Positions 7,370-15,304 of a stretch of DNA of 42,161 nucleotides are shown piece after piece; positions within the stretch are counted from its first letter, which is position 1, and the number at the start of each line of letters is the position of its first letter. A program made the translations under genes and the position numbers. Source of the DNA: Bacillus luti (GTDB lineage: Bacteria > Bacillota > Bacilli > Bacillales > Bacillaceae_G). The notes under the pieces were generated by a model. The model saw only the letters and a list, made by a program, of their open reading frames with translations, searched no databases and was not told where the DNA came from. The stretch spans positions 1 to 42,161 of the forward strand of contig NZ_MACI01000070.1 in the NCBI RefSeq assembly GCF_001884105.1, in the 5' to 3' direction.

Positions 7370-8275
7370 TTAAAATTCACTCAAAATAAATCCCAGCTTC
7401 TCCACATAATCCATTCCTATTTCCATCCGTGCCGTTTTCAGCGGGTCTACAACTTGGCATACTTTTAAATTACCTGCTGCTGATAATAAAAGAGTTGCGT
7501 CAGCTTTAGACATTTCCAACTCTTCATATAAAAATGTCACCATATTACGTACGGCGCGATTAGCTGCATCATCTAACAATTTCTCTGAAGCAATCGTTAT
7601 TATTTTTCCTTTTTGAATAGCCATTGGTAGAGGCCATCGCTTTCCTTTTATAGTTTGAACAGTTACAGTTACCTCACCAGCAACTTCAACCCCGCTAACA
7701 CCAATTTCACCATCACCCATCGCTGCGTGTAAATCACCTAATGCTAAAAGAGCACCAGGAACATTTACAGGTAATAATAACGTTGTCCCTTCCTTTATCT
7801 CTTTACAGTCCATATTCCCGCCGTGATCATGCGGTGTACCACATGAAATACTCTCTTCTTTCGGCGCAGTACCAATTACCCCAATCATTGGATTAATCGG
7901 GATTTGTAGTTCACTTGAAAACACAACATGTTCATTATGTATTGAGACGACTTTCACTGTATTTTCATGTAACTCTTCCCCCATTACACCACGGTTCGCA
8001 CCTGTAGTTAAAACGCCCTGCTCTGCAATTTCAATCTTTTCAATCGTTACAACTAATATATCACCAGGTTCGGCCCCTTTAATATATACAGGACCAGTCG
8101 CTGGATTAATTCGATTCCAATCTAACTCTTGAAACACCACATCTTCAGAATCAATTTGATTTTCAAAGCAATCATATGTTTCAAATACAAGGCGACTCCC
8201 AATTTCTACTTCCATACATGGTTTATTTTCTGATGACATTGCGTAAATGATATGTTCTTTTTGAATTCGATACAT
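7370..8275 (-). CDS. Acetamidase/formamidase family protein
   Basis: FmdA/AmdA family hydrolases release ammonia from formamide or short amides in the cytoplasm. Family blocks visible are PATGPVYIKGAEPGDILVV (about residues 58-77), the metal-site region GTPHDHGGNMDCK (about 152-164), LALGDLHAAMGDGEIGVSGVE (about 182-202) and the C-terminal SAAGNLKVCQVVDP. The length of 301 is normal for the Bacillus type. RBS AAAGGGGAGAG precedes the ATG. It is a lone gene with its own terminator; no amide transporter or urease genes are adjacent. The exact amide is not predictable. Confidence 0.9.
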   Translation of the reverse strand: MYRIQKEHIIYAMSSENKPCMEVEIGSRLVFETYDCFENQIDSEDVVFQELDWNRINPATGPVYIKGAEPGDILVVTIEKIEIAEQGVLTTGANRGVMGEELHENTVKVVSIHNEHVVFSSELQIPINPMIGVIGTAPKEESISCGTPHDHGGNMDCKEIKEGTTLLLPVNVPGALLALGDLHAAMGDGEIGVSGVEVAGEVTVTVQTIKGKRWPLPMAIQKGKIITIASEKLLDDAANRAVRNMVTFLYEELEMSKADATLLLSAAGNLKVCQVVDPLKTARMEIGMDYVEKLGFILSEF

Positions 8276-8431
8276 ATTATCTCTCCCCTTTTATATTGGT
8301 CTACAATTACTAATTAGCTTTTTTCATAAAAGCTCCTTTTAATAATTAATGAATTTACATATAGAAAAGCACTTAGCTTATTTTCATACATACACTCTTT
8401 ACTATAACAGGTAAAGAAAGGCGGTATCATT

Positions 8432-8860
8432 ATGCCCCTTATTCCATATAACGAAAGCGATGTTGACTTACTCGCTCGATTAATACGCGCTGAAGCTGAA
8501 GGCGAAGGTCGGCAAGGCGAACAACTTGTTGGATGTGTTGTAGTAAATCGTGTGTTTTGTGATTGTTTAGACTTTAAACAACTCCGTACCGTACATGATG
8601 CAGTATATCAAAGCCCAGGTGGATTTGAAGCTGTACAATACGGATATTTTTACCAACGCGCTCGTGAATCAGAAAAAGAAATCGCAAGAAAAGTTTTACA
8701 AGGTGAATGGCGCTGGCCAGCAAGATGGGCTCTTTGGTATTTCCGTCCAACTGGAGCTTGTCCACCTGAATGGTATAATCAGCCGTTTGTAGGACAGTTT
8801 AAAAGCCATTGCTTTTATGAACCACGTGGTGATGAATGTCCGAAAATGTATTCACGATAG
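8432..8860 (+). CDS. cwlJ: Spore cortex-lytic hydrolase CwlJ-like
   Basis: This is a hydrolase_2 family protein of 142 residues without a signal peptide, as is usual for CwlJ, which is made in the mother cell, sits in the spore coat and degrades cortex peptidoglycan during germination. The conserved block LARLIRAEAEGEGRQGEQLVG contains the catalytic Glu (Glu21 region), followed by VVVNRV, the WALWYFRPTGACP region and FVGQFKSHCFYEP. It starts at ATG behind AAAGAAAGGCGG. GerQ, the usual partner of CwlJ1, is not adjacent, so this may be the second CwlJ paralogue found in the B. cereus group. A CATACACT sequence at 8389-8396 resembles a sigma-E -10 element, but I see no matching -35. Confidence 0.9.
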   Translation: MPLIPYNESDVDLLARLIRAEAEGEGRQGEQLVGCVVVNRVFCDCLDFKQLRTVHDAVYQSPGGFEAVQYGYFYQRARESEKEIARKVLQGEWRWPARWALWYFRPTGACPPEWYNQPFVGQFKSHCFYEPRGDECPKMYSR

Positions 8861-8868
8861 TAAAATTT

Positions 8869-8906
8869 GCAACGCAAGTGCTTAGAAATTTGGGTACTTG
8901 CGTTGC
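8869..8906. terminator. Bidirectional hairpin between cwlJ and lysK
   Basis: GCAACGCAAGT (8869-8879) pairs with ACTTGCGTTGC (8896-8906). The stem is strong but has only short T runs on either side. It lies between the convergent cwlJ and lysK genes. Confidence 0.65.
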
Positions 8907-8919
8907 TTCTCACTATGTT

Positions 8920-10473
8920 TTAGAAATCTAATAATGTGATGAATTTCTCTATGCCTACCACATGTATCAATAATGGTATACGAGGACCATTTGATTGATT
9001 CATAATGAGCTTATATATAATGGTGAATAATTGTTTTTGATTTTCTTTCATTATCTTTTTATTTTCATGATGACAAATCGAATACAATTGTTCCATTAAG
9101 TTAGAGTAATCGTTATTAGAACGAAGTATTTTGCAAACTTCTACTAACCATCCTTTCTGCCTGTCATCTAATGTGTTGTAAAACTCTATATTTCTCTCTT
9201 GATTTACTGTAATTAATTTTTCAGATTGAAAGTTTCTAATCCAATATTCCACCCGATTACTTATTGCAATCATTTCAGGTAATGCATAACTTCTATCTGT
9301 TTTTTCTAATATACTTTGTAAAATAGATGAATCAAAATGTAATAATGGTAACGTTCCTGCTACTTGATTAAATTTCGGATATTCATTAACTCGGCTATCG
9401 GCTCTAGAGAGCTTCATTGCATCAAATAAATCTTCATTTTTGAGCATTTTATTTTTATAACTATCTTTTAATCGTTCATACTCTGTAAAATTGCGAATCA
9501 CATCTTCATCAAGACCGATATGAAACGCTGCGTCTGGCCTATATTTTGCAAACATAAATAGAATCACTTCGGGCAAATACACTTTTAGCAACTCGCTAGG
9601 TGTAATACTATTCCCTAAGGAACTAGACATTTTTTCATGATTCCCTTTAATTCCAATGAAATCATAAGCAACGTAATGTGGAGCTTCACGATTGAATACT
9701 TCCCTCGCAATTTCCTTTGATACATTATAACTACCTGTTTCTGATGAATGATCTCTGCCGCCCGGTTCAAAAACAACATCCTCAATCATCCATCTCATCG
9801 GCCAATCAATTTTCCAATTCAGTTTCATTTTATTTGTATTTAATATTGATAATTCATTTTGATTTCCGCATTCACATTCATACCGAACTGTTTTCAATAC
9901 TTCATCAAAATGTGTAATCGTTGTTGCATCTTTCCCGCATTTCTCACAATATAATGTAACCGGATAAAAACTCTCTCGTTCTTCATCACTACACTTCCCA
10001 GTTTTAAAACTCATTAAAATATCATATATTTCTTTTCTTTTATATAAAGACTCTAATATATTCCCGTTATACCTTCCGCTTCTATACTCAGCGTTTTGAT
10101 ATATGAATTCCACTTCAATCCCAAATACTTGGAGCGACTTTTCAAACTCTTTTTCAAAATGCTCCGCATATGAGTTATGACATCCATATGGATCTGGAAT
10201 ATCACAGTATGGCATACCAATATATTTAGCAAAAGATGGATCAATATTTTTAGGGACTTTTCTAAACCTGTCATAATCATCCCATGAAAAAATGAAACGA
10301 GTCTTTTTCCCTAAATCTTTAAGCGCCCTTACAACGAAATAAGTCGTTACAATTTCACGGAAGTTCCCGATATGAACAGAACCAGATGGACTAATTCCTG
10401 AAGCGCAAACAAAAGTTTCTTTGTTTGGATGTTTTCTAATTAATTCATGTGCTACTTCATACGCCCAATGCAT
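8920..10473 (-). CDS. lysK: Class I lysyl-tRNA synthetase
   Basis: This enzyme charges tRNA with lysine and is of the archaeal-type class I fold, unlike the class II LysS of most bacteria. It has the SGSVHIGN version of the HIGH motif (His34-Asn37), KMSSS at 281-285 and a zinc-binding set CEKC...CEC (Cys176, 179, 200, 202). The length of 517 is normal. B. cereus is known to carry both LysRS classes; the class I enzyme is linked to stationary phase and, together with the class II enzyme, to charging of a tRNA-like RNA. The start ATG follows GAGGTGA. The gene is preceded by a complete T-box leader, so transcription should respond to uncharged tRNA-Lys. Confidence 0.95.
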   Translation of the reverse strand: MHWAYEVAHELIRKHPNKETFVCASGISPSGSVHIGNFREIVTTYFVVRALKDLGKKTRFIFSWDDYDRFRKVPKNIDPSFAKYIGMPYCDIPDPYGCHNSYAEHFEKEFEKSLQVFGIEVEFIYQNAEYRSGRYNGNILESLYKRKEIYDILMSFKTGKCSDEERESFYPVTLYCEKCGKDATTITHFDEVLKTVRYECECGNQNELSILNTNKMKLNWKIDWPMRWMIEDVVFEPGGRDHSSETGSYNVSKEIAREVFNREAPHYVAYDFIGIKGNHEKMSSSLGNSITPSELLKVYLPEVILFMFAKYRPDAAFHIGLDEDVIRNFTEYERLKDSYKNKMLKNEDLFDAMKLSRADSRVNEYPKFNQVAGTLPLLHFDSSILQSILEKTDRSYALPEMIAISNRVEYWIRNFQSEKLITVNQERNIEFYNTLDDRQKGWLVEVCKILRSNNDYSNLMEQLYSICHHENKKIMKENQKQLFTIIYKLIMNQSNGPRIPLLIHVVGIEKFITLLDF

Positions 10474-10502
10474 ATACTACTCACCTCAATTATATTTTTG
10501 TT

Positions 10503-10825
10503 CTCACATTTTCATTTTTTTGCAATAAAAAAACTCCCACCCCCAAGATTATTCATCTTGAGGACGAGAGTTATTAGCTTCGCGGTACCACCTCAGTTTG
10601 TTAATATGTCACCATATTAACCTCTTCAGGTACGGCAAAATATGCTTATACCCTATCTCTATAACGGGAGAACCCGTCGCACCATCCCTAAACAAATTAG
10701 TTCCTTGCGCAGCTCCAAGTCTTTTTTCATTAAGATGTATACTGCTCTTTCTCAGCTACCAGAGCTCTCTGTACGTATTCTTTCTTAACTACTCTTCTCT
10801 TCCATGCCATTTTAAATATTAGTTT
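10503..10825 (-). promoter_or_regulatory. T-box riboswitch of lysK
   Basis: The minus strand contains the T-box sequence GAGGTGGTACCGCG (10594-10581), the antiterminator element that pairs with the free CCA end of uncharged tRNA. It is preceded by a long stem I region with a GGTAGCTGAGAAAGAGC block and an A-rich specifier stretch (10727-10721) that can supply AAA or AAG, both lysine codons. The terminator follows directly (10570-10524). In B. cereus a T-box controlling the class I LysRS gene has been described. Which of the overlapping A-rich triplets is read as specifier needs structural folding. Confidence 0.93.
10524..10570 (-). terminator. T-box regulatory terminator of lysK
   Basis: A 16-base arm (10570-10555) pairs with 10549-10534, with a few wobble or mismatched positions, around a short loop, and is followed by TTTTTTTATT. 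Its 5' side lies just after the T-box sequence, as required for the switch. Confidence 0.85.
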
Positions 10826-10831
10826 TTTTAT

Positions 10832-10860
10832 ATGATAATTTATAACACTTTTATTGTCAA
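10832..10860 (-). promoter_or_regulatory. Promoter of the lysK transcript
   Basis: Consensus TTGACA (10860-10855), a 17-base spacer and TATCAT (10837-10832) give a sigma-A promoter pointing into the T-box leader. Confidence 0.75.
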
Positions 10861-10883
10861 ACTTTTCTAAACAGAATATATAA

Positions 10884-11054
10884 CTATCTAAAAAAATGCT
10901 TTATCGCTTCTAATTGAATTTTGTGGCTACACTCATCACAACAATATGCCCCTTTTGATTTCTCTTTAAATCTCTTATATTTTTCACTACCCTCGTAAAC
11001 ACGAAATATCTTCTTACAAGAAAAGCAAACAATCTCATAAAACATCATATGCAT
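10884..11054 (-). CDS. Small zinc-finger-like protein (DUF2197-like)
   Basis: An ORF of 56 codons shorter than usual gene-finding cut-offs. It has two CxxC pairs (Cys10/Cys13 in VCFSC and Cys39/Cys42 in YCCDEC) about 26 residues apart, enough for one zinc site. Between them is a basic stretch (VYEGSEKYKRFKEKSKG), and the end is a charged helix (IQLEAIKHFFR). The pattern matches what I recall of small YlaI/DUF2197 proteins of the B. cereus group. Three early Met codons exist. The third codon (ATG at 11046-11048) has the best spacing from AGAGG, so the protein may be 54 residues. The function is unknown. It lies between the lysK promoter and the divergent SMP-30 gene. Confidence 0.65.
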   Translation of the reverse strand: MHMMFYEIVCFSCKKIFRVYEGSEKYKRFKEKSKGAYCCDECSHKIQLEAIKHFFR

Positions 11055-11194
11055 TTTCCTCTCCGTGTTTATACACTTTTTAATAATTTTAGAAGATTGA
11101 TTGTCTACCTTACAAATCTTAATATCTTCTTACTAAAGGTTTACCTCTATTTTTATCGAATTATATAAATATCTTATAAAGCGAGGTGAACATC

Positions 11195-12097
11195 TTGTTC
11201 AGTAATATAGAATTAGTTTTGGATGCTAAATCAAGTTTAGCTGAAGGACCATGTTGGGATGAGAAAAAGCAGCTTTTATATTGGGTTGATATTATGGAGA
11301 AAAAATTATGCATATATAATCCTACCGCTAATACGAACCGAGTAATCGCTCTCAATCAACAAATTGGTTGTGTTGTTCCATATTTAGAGGACGTACTACT
11401 CTTAGCTATGGAAAACGGCTTTTATTCTATTAATGTATATACAGAAAAATTGACACATATTTTTGACCCTGAATCACATTTAATAGAAAACCGTTTTAAT
11501 GATGGAAAATGTGATCCAGCTGGCCGCTTTTGGGCAGGTACTACAGATACATATGGTATTAATACTGCAGGTTCTTTGTATTGTTTAAATAATAATTTGA
11601 GCGTAGAGAAAAAAGTTTCACATGTAAATACATCAAATGGAATTGCTTGGTCACCTAACCATAAATACCTTTACTATATTGATACACCTACTAAAAAAGT
11701 GGTTCGCTATCATTATGATAAGTATACTGGAAAAATTCTCAATCCAAGTGATGTAATCATTTTCCACGAAAATGATGGGCTACCCGACGGTATGACAATT
11801 GATGAAGAAGGTTGTTTATGGATTGCACATTGGGGAGGTTCAAAGATTACTAGATGGAATCCTTTAACTGGAGAACAAATATTAAGTATCCCAATTCCAG
11901 CGTTATATGTAACGTCGTGTACATTTGGAGGGCCTAATTTAACAGATTTATATGTTACAACAGCCAGAACAAGAATGACGGATGACGAATTAAAGGACTA
12001 TCCACATGCAGGTGGTATCTTTCGAATTCAAACAAATATTAAAGGTTGTCCTACATATGAATTTTGCAATAAAAATATTGGAGCTGAAACAATATGA
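11195..12097 (+). CDS. SMP-30/gluconolactonase family protein
   Basis: A six-bladed beta-propeller metal-dependent lactonase or esterase of the SMP-30/regucalcin family. Typical blocks are AEGPCWDEKKQLLYWVDI near the N-terminus (with the metal-binding Glu), RFNDGKCDPAGRFWAGT, VNTSNGIAWSPNHKYLYYIDT (metal-binding Asn) and GLPDGMTIDEEGCLWIAHWGG (metal-binding Asp). The length of about 300 is normal. An upstream GTG at 11186 overlaps the GAGGTGA ribosome binding site, so TTG 11195, six bases after it, is the more likely start. The following methyltransferase overlaps its stop by four bases (ATGA), so the pair forms a coupled operon. The substrate is not predictable. Confidence 0.88.
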   Translation: MFSNIELVLDAKSSLAEGPCWDEKKQLLYWVDIMEKKLCIYNPTANTNRVIALNQQIGCVVPYLEDVLLLAMENGFYSINVYTEKLTHIFDPESHLIENRFNDGKCDPAGRFWAGTTDTYGINTAGSLYCLNNNLSVEKKVSHVNTSNGIAWSPNHKYLYYIDTPTKKVVRYHYDKYTGKILNPSDVIIFHENDGLPDGMTIDEEGCLWIAHWGGSKITRWNPLTGEQILSIPIPALYVTSCTFGGPNLTDLYVTTARTRMTDDELKDYPHAGGIFRIQTNIKGCPTYEFCNKNIGAETI

Positions 12098-12798
12098 ACC
12101 GTATCGAATACATAAGACAAGAAGAAAAGAAATATCACGATCTTTGCTATGAACAATATAAACTGTTTGAAACTGGATCTTGGCTTAACAAACCAGTTAA
12201 AACGGTGATGGACTTAATAGATCACTTTGCAGGACAAAAAAACTTACAGGTACTTGACCTCGGCTCTGGCATCGGAAGAAATAGCATTCCAATTGCACAA
12301 GAGATAAAAAATACTAGCGGAACTGTTACATGTGTTGACTTGCTTGATTCCGCTTTAACAAAGCTACAAATTTATAGCAAAGAACATGATGTATTCGAGG
12401 TTATAAAAACAGAACAAGTAGCAATTGAAAACTACTATATTCCCTCTAACACTTATGATTATATCGTTGCAGTATCCAGTTTAGAGCATGTTAAATCAGA
12501 AGAAGATTTAACAAATGTACTCCATTCTATGAAAAAAGGTACAAAGACTGGTGGTATCAATTGTTTAATTATTAACTCGAACATACAAGAAATTGACTTA
12601 CATACGAATGAAGAATTAGATGCTTTAATTGAAATTAACCTTCCTACTGAAGATATGATACAACTATTAAAAAGCATCTATAAAGAATGGAAAGAATTAA
12701 AAATTGAAATAAAAGAATTAACGTATGATATAGTTCGTAATGAAAGACACATTCAATTAAAGACTAATGCTATTACGTTTGTCGTACAGAAATATTAA
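12094..12798 (+). CDS. Class I SAM-dependent methyltransferase
   Basis: The SAM-binding motif I is VLDLGSGIGRNSIPIA (about residues 51-66), the acidic motif II is VTCVDLLDSAL, and motif IV is YDYIVAVSSLEHV. The C-terminal third is more variable and Glu/Lys-rich, as in methyltransferases acting on small molecules. It is translationally coupled to the SMP-30 lactonase upstream and followed by a terminator at 12809-12848. The combination of a lactonase and a methyltransferase suggests one small-molecule pathway, but the substrate is unknown. Confidence 0.85.
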   Translation: MNRIEYIRQEEKKYHDLCYEQYKLFETGSWLNKPVKTVMDLIDHFAGQKNLQVLDLGSGIGRNSIPIAQEIKNTSGTVTCVDLLDSALTKLQIYSKEHDVFEVIKTEQVAIENYYIPSNTYDYIVAVSSLEHVKSEEDLTNVLHSMKKGTKTGGINCLIINSNIQEIDLHTNEELDALIEINLPTEDMIQLLKSIYKEWKELKIEIKELTYDIVRNERHIQLKTNAITFVVQKY

Positions 12799-12808
12799 TA
12801 TTTAAAAA

Positions 12809-12848
12809 TGAGTCTGTAATCCTACTCTTACAGATTCATTTTTTATTA
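12809..12848 (+). terminator. Terminator of the lactonase-methyltransferase operon
   Basis: TGAGTCTGTAA (12809-12819) pairs with TTACAGATTCA (12828-12838, one G-T pair), followed by TTTTTTATT. Confidence 0.85.
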
Positions 12849-13007
12849 TGTGTTATATCGTTCTCTTACGTATTAACAATTATGAGTAACATATAGTTTC
12901 ACTAGTAATACTGTCAAGGTGTCTTTTCTTTATATATAAATGGCTAGACAAAAACTAGTCAATTGCAATGTGATTATCATTATTATTCCTTTCTATCACA
13001 TATAGTA

Positions 13008-13036
13008 AAAAGCTTGAATTCCTTACAAATTCAAGC
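13008..13036 (-). terminator. Terminator of the GMC oxidoreductase gene
   Basis: On the minus strand GCTTGAATT (13036-13028) pairs with AATTCAAGC (13020-13012) around a seven-base loop, followed by TTTTTAC. It lies 40 bases past the stop of the gene at 13077. Confidence 0.75.
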
Positions 13037-13076
13037 CTTTCCAACAAAAATAAAAATAGAACAAATGCACAAATAT

Positions 13077-14942
13077 TTAATATCCTTTTTTCAATTCATT
13101 TTCATAATCTTCAAGTTCCTCATCTGTCATTACATATGAAGAGGTATCCTCTTTTATAAAACGTACTGCATTTAATCCAATCACCTGAGCAGCGGCGGAC
13201 GGCTGACCATCTGGTAAAAATGGAGAGATGGAAAGATCAGCCACTTTAAGGTTTTTAGTACCAAACACATTGAGGAATCCATCGACAACACCTTCTTGAA
13301 TCGTCTGTCCCATCCGACACTGTCCTCCTAAAGAAAAGTTCGTATAAGAAGCTTTGACATAATTCTCAAGCTGCTTTTGTTTGTTAGGGTCGTTATCAGG
13401 TAGTTGGAATATACTCTCTGAAGGGTATACAACTTTCCCAATTCCGTTATTTGGGTATTTGAGCGGATTTCTAGCTTCTACAATTATATTATAAATCCTC
13501 TTATATTGATCGACCATATATGTTAGGTCATCTGGATTTCCCAATGGATTGAAGTCAAGGGATGGATAAGCCTCTGGATCGCTATGTTCCACTAGTACTG
13601 TACCCCTGCTTTTTGTATTAACGTCTATAATACCAAAACTCATAATGCTTGGCGTAGTTTGAAAAGTTAAATCAAAACTCCAACCATTGCTAATCACATC
13701 TGAAGCCGGAAGAAAAAATGGAATAGGAGCCCCTATCAATTGAAGACGACGACTTTCTAGTATATTCATTGGATTTTCTGCTTGGAAAGCACCTAGGATA
13801 AGTGGAAAGTTGGGATCAGCAAAAAATACCGGAAGAAGTTGAGATGTATCTATCTCAACTCCTAATCCAACATAACCCTGAATTTGCAAATTATGGCCTA
13901 CATTTGGACTCTCTATCAACGTTGATATACCTGCTTTAGCTAAATCATCAGATTTACCGATTCCTGAACGTTGTAGAATGACTGAGGAAAAAAATCCTGC
14001 AGAGACGATAATACCTTTTCTTGCAAATCTTCTATGTGAAACACCATCCTTGACAAATTCAACACCAACCGCAATGTTCTGTCCATTTTTCTTTTTAAAT
14101 AAGATTTTGTTAACGGTTGTTTTAGCTAAAATAACCAATTTCCTTCCATCAACTCCAAATTCATCTGGATGAAGCTGATCTCCTTGACTAACAATATGTT
14201 CATTTAAATAACCTGTTGCCGTTGAAGATCGAACAAATTGACCGGGACCAATCTCTTTTTGAATGATTTGCGTTTTATGAAATGTACAATCTCTAATACC
14301 GGTATTATAGTCCTCAGTAATCGGTGTTCCCAATACAGTATTTGTTGCTTGAACTAACGTATCTATCAATCCATCAGGGGGAATATTCTGTTGCCTATTA
14401 AAAATTGGCCCATTCTTTCCCCTTTCATTAGGGTCTTGTGTCGCTCCTGTATAGGTTTCATTTTTTATAAATAAGGAGCTAATCTCATTGTAACTCCATT
14501 GGTTACCAACAAGACTTGCCCATTTGTCATATAACTCTTTACTCCCACGTACGGCATACATGTCACAAATTTCCGAGCTTCCCCCCATAGTGCGACCATT
14601 CGTTGCAATAAGCGTACGTGCAATAGTAGACTCTAGTTCAGAAGTAACATTGAAGCTAAATCTGTTACTACGAGTTGTGTTAATCGCGCCAATAACGCTA
14701 GGGTTACTTAGCTCCTTCGTCATATTTGTTCCCGCTTCAAGCACTAGTACAGAAGTACTTTTGTCATCCGTTAATTCTTTGGCAATTACCCCTCCAGCAG
14801 TTCCGGCACCAATCACGATATAATCAAATTTAGCAGGGTCTATTGGTTTTATAGGCTCTGGAAGTTCGCACGGAAATGCACAAGGAAAAAGTGAATAAGG
14901 AAATTCATGAGGATTGAAACATTTTTTACTTTTTGATGTCAT
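13077..14942 (-). CDS. GMC-family FAD oxidoreductase lacking the usual catalytic His
   Basis: The FAD-binding fold is clear: VIGAGTAGG at 43-51, the ribose-binding VLVLEAG and the GMC signature block NGRTMGGSSEI at 115-125. The C-terminal block GVVDGFLNVFGTKNLKVADLSISP (551-574) is also typical. GMC enzymes such as glucose or choline oxidase use a His in an H-x-x-G-T-C-x-M-G motif; here the aligned stretch reads SLGGQCRMG and the His position is Ser537. The second catalytic position (His or Asn before P) is Gln580. An extended N-terminus (1-36) with CFNPHEFPYSLFPCAFPCELPEP precedes the FAD domain and is not a signal peptide. The start ATG follows AAAGGAGC. The protein may be catalytically altered or non-oxidative. 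It is a single gene. Confidence 0.85.
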   Translation of the reverse strand: MTSKSKKCFNPHEFPYSLFPCAFPCELPEPIKPIDPAKFDYIVIGAGTAGGVIAKELTDDKSTSVLVLEAGTNMTKELSNPSVIGAINTTRSNRFSFNVTSELESTIARTLIATNGRTMGGSSEICDMYAVRGSKELYDKWASLVGNQWSYNEISSLFIKNETYTGATQDPNERGKNGPIFNRQQNIPPDGLIDTLVQATNTVLGTPITEDYNTGIRDCTFHKTQIIQKEIGPGQFVRSSTATGYLNEHIVSQGDQLHPDEFGVDGRKLVILAKTTVNKILFKKKNGQNIAVGVEFVKDGVSHRRFARKGIIVSAGFFSSVILQRSGIGKSDDLAKAGISTLIESPNVGHNLQIQGYVGLGVEIDTSQLLPVFFADPNFPLILGAFQAENPMNILESRRLQLIGAPIPFFLPASDVISNGWSFDLTFQTTPSIMSFGIIDVNTKSRGTVLVEHSDPEAYPSLDFNPLGNPDDLTYMVDQYKRIYNIIVEARNPLKYPNNGIGKVVYPSESIFQLPDNDPNKQKQLENYVKASYTNFSLGGQCRMGQTIQEGVVDGFLNVFGTKNLKVADLSISPFLPDGQPSAAAQVIGLNAVRFIKEDTSSYVMTDEELEDYENELKKGY

Positions 14943-15079
14943 GAATAATCAAGCTCCTTTTTTTACATTTAGTATATTAAATGTAAAAAAAAATCTGTTT
15001 CTTGTACCAGTGTCTTTACTAAAAAAAATGTATACTCTATACATGTAAGATTGGCCTAACATTTCATCATCATTATTTA

Positions 15080-15190
15080 CTAATGAGTAGTAACTTTGTC
15101 ATATCTGGATTTTGAACATTCGAGTAAATGGGCTTGAGTGTATTCCTTTTCGATTAATTGCGATAAATAAGGCTTTGAAATTATCTCCAT
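15080..15190 (-). other. Short coding-like stretch, unrecognised
   Basis: This lies in the 362-base gap between the GMC gene and the methyltransferase. In one minus-strand frame an ATG at 15190 opens 36 codons (containing SQLIEKEYTQAHLLE), and the same frame is open for about 20 more codons upstream. Composition looks protein-like, but the nearest ribosome-binding sequence (AAGGAAG) is 14 bases from the ATG and a terminator lies just upstream. It could be a small gene with a non-ATG start, or the tail of a lost gene. No function is assigned. The rest of the gap (14943-15079 and 15254-15304) shows only the GMC promoter region and spacer. Confidence 0.25.
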
Positions 15191-15217
15191 ACGAAGTTTA
15201 ATTACTTCCTTCAAAAG

Positions 15218-15253
15218 AAAAATCGCAACCTATGTTTTCCAGTTGCGATTTTT
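15218..15253 (-). terminator. Terminator downstream of the 15305 methyltransferase
   Basis: AAAAATCGCAAC and GTTGCGATTTTT form a perfect 12-base stem around a 12-base loop, with T runs within the stem on both strands. Confidence 0.85.
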
Positions 15254-15304
15254 GCATACATAATCTATATTTAACAGTGGCAATTAACATCTACTATCTT
15301 TTCT

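Noticed and set aside
8357-8396. Possible sigma-E promoter ahead of cwlJ
   Set aside because: The -10-like CATACACT is good, but the only CATAT upstream is about 26 bases away, too far for sigma-E.
12965-12990. Fur-box-like TGATTATCATTATTAT
   Set aside because: It lies between two convergent genes, has no promoter near it and matches only part of the 19-base consensus.
15080-15190. Similarity of the fragment to Spo0E-like phosphatases
   Set aside because: The SQELD-type core is not present and the spacing does not fit; the resemblance is only a Glu-rich helix with Cys-Ser.
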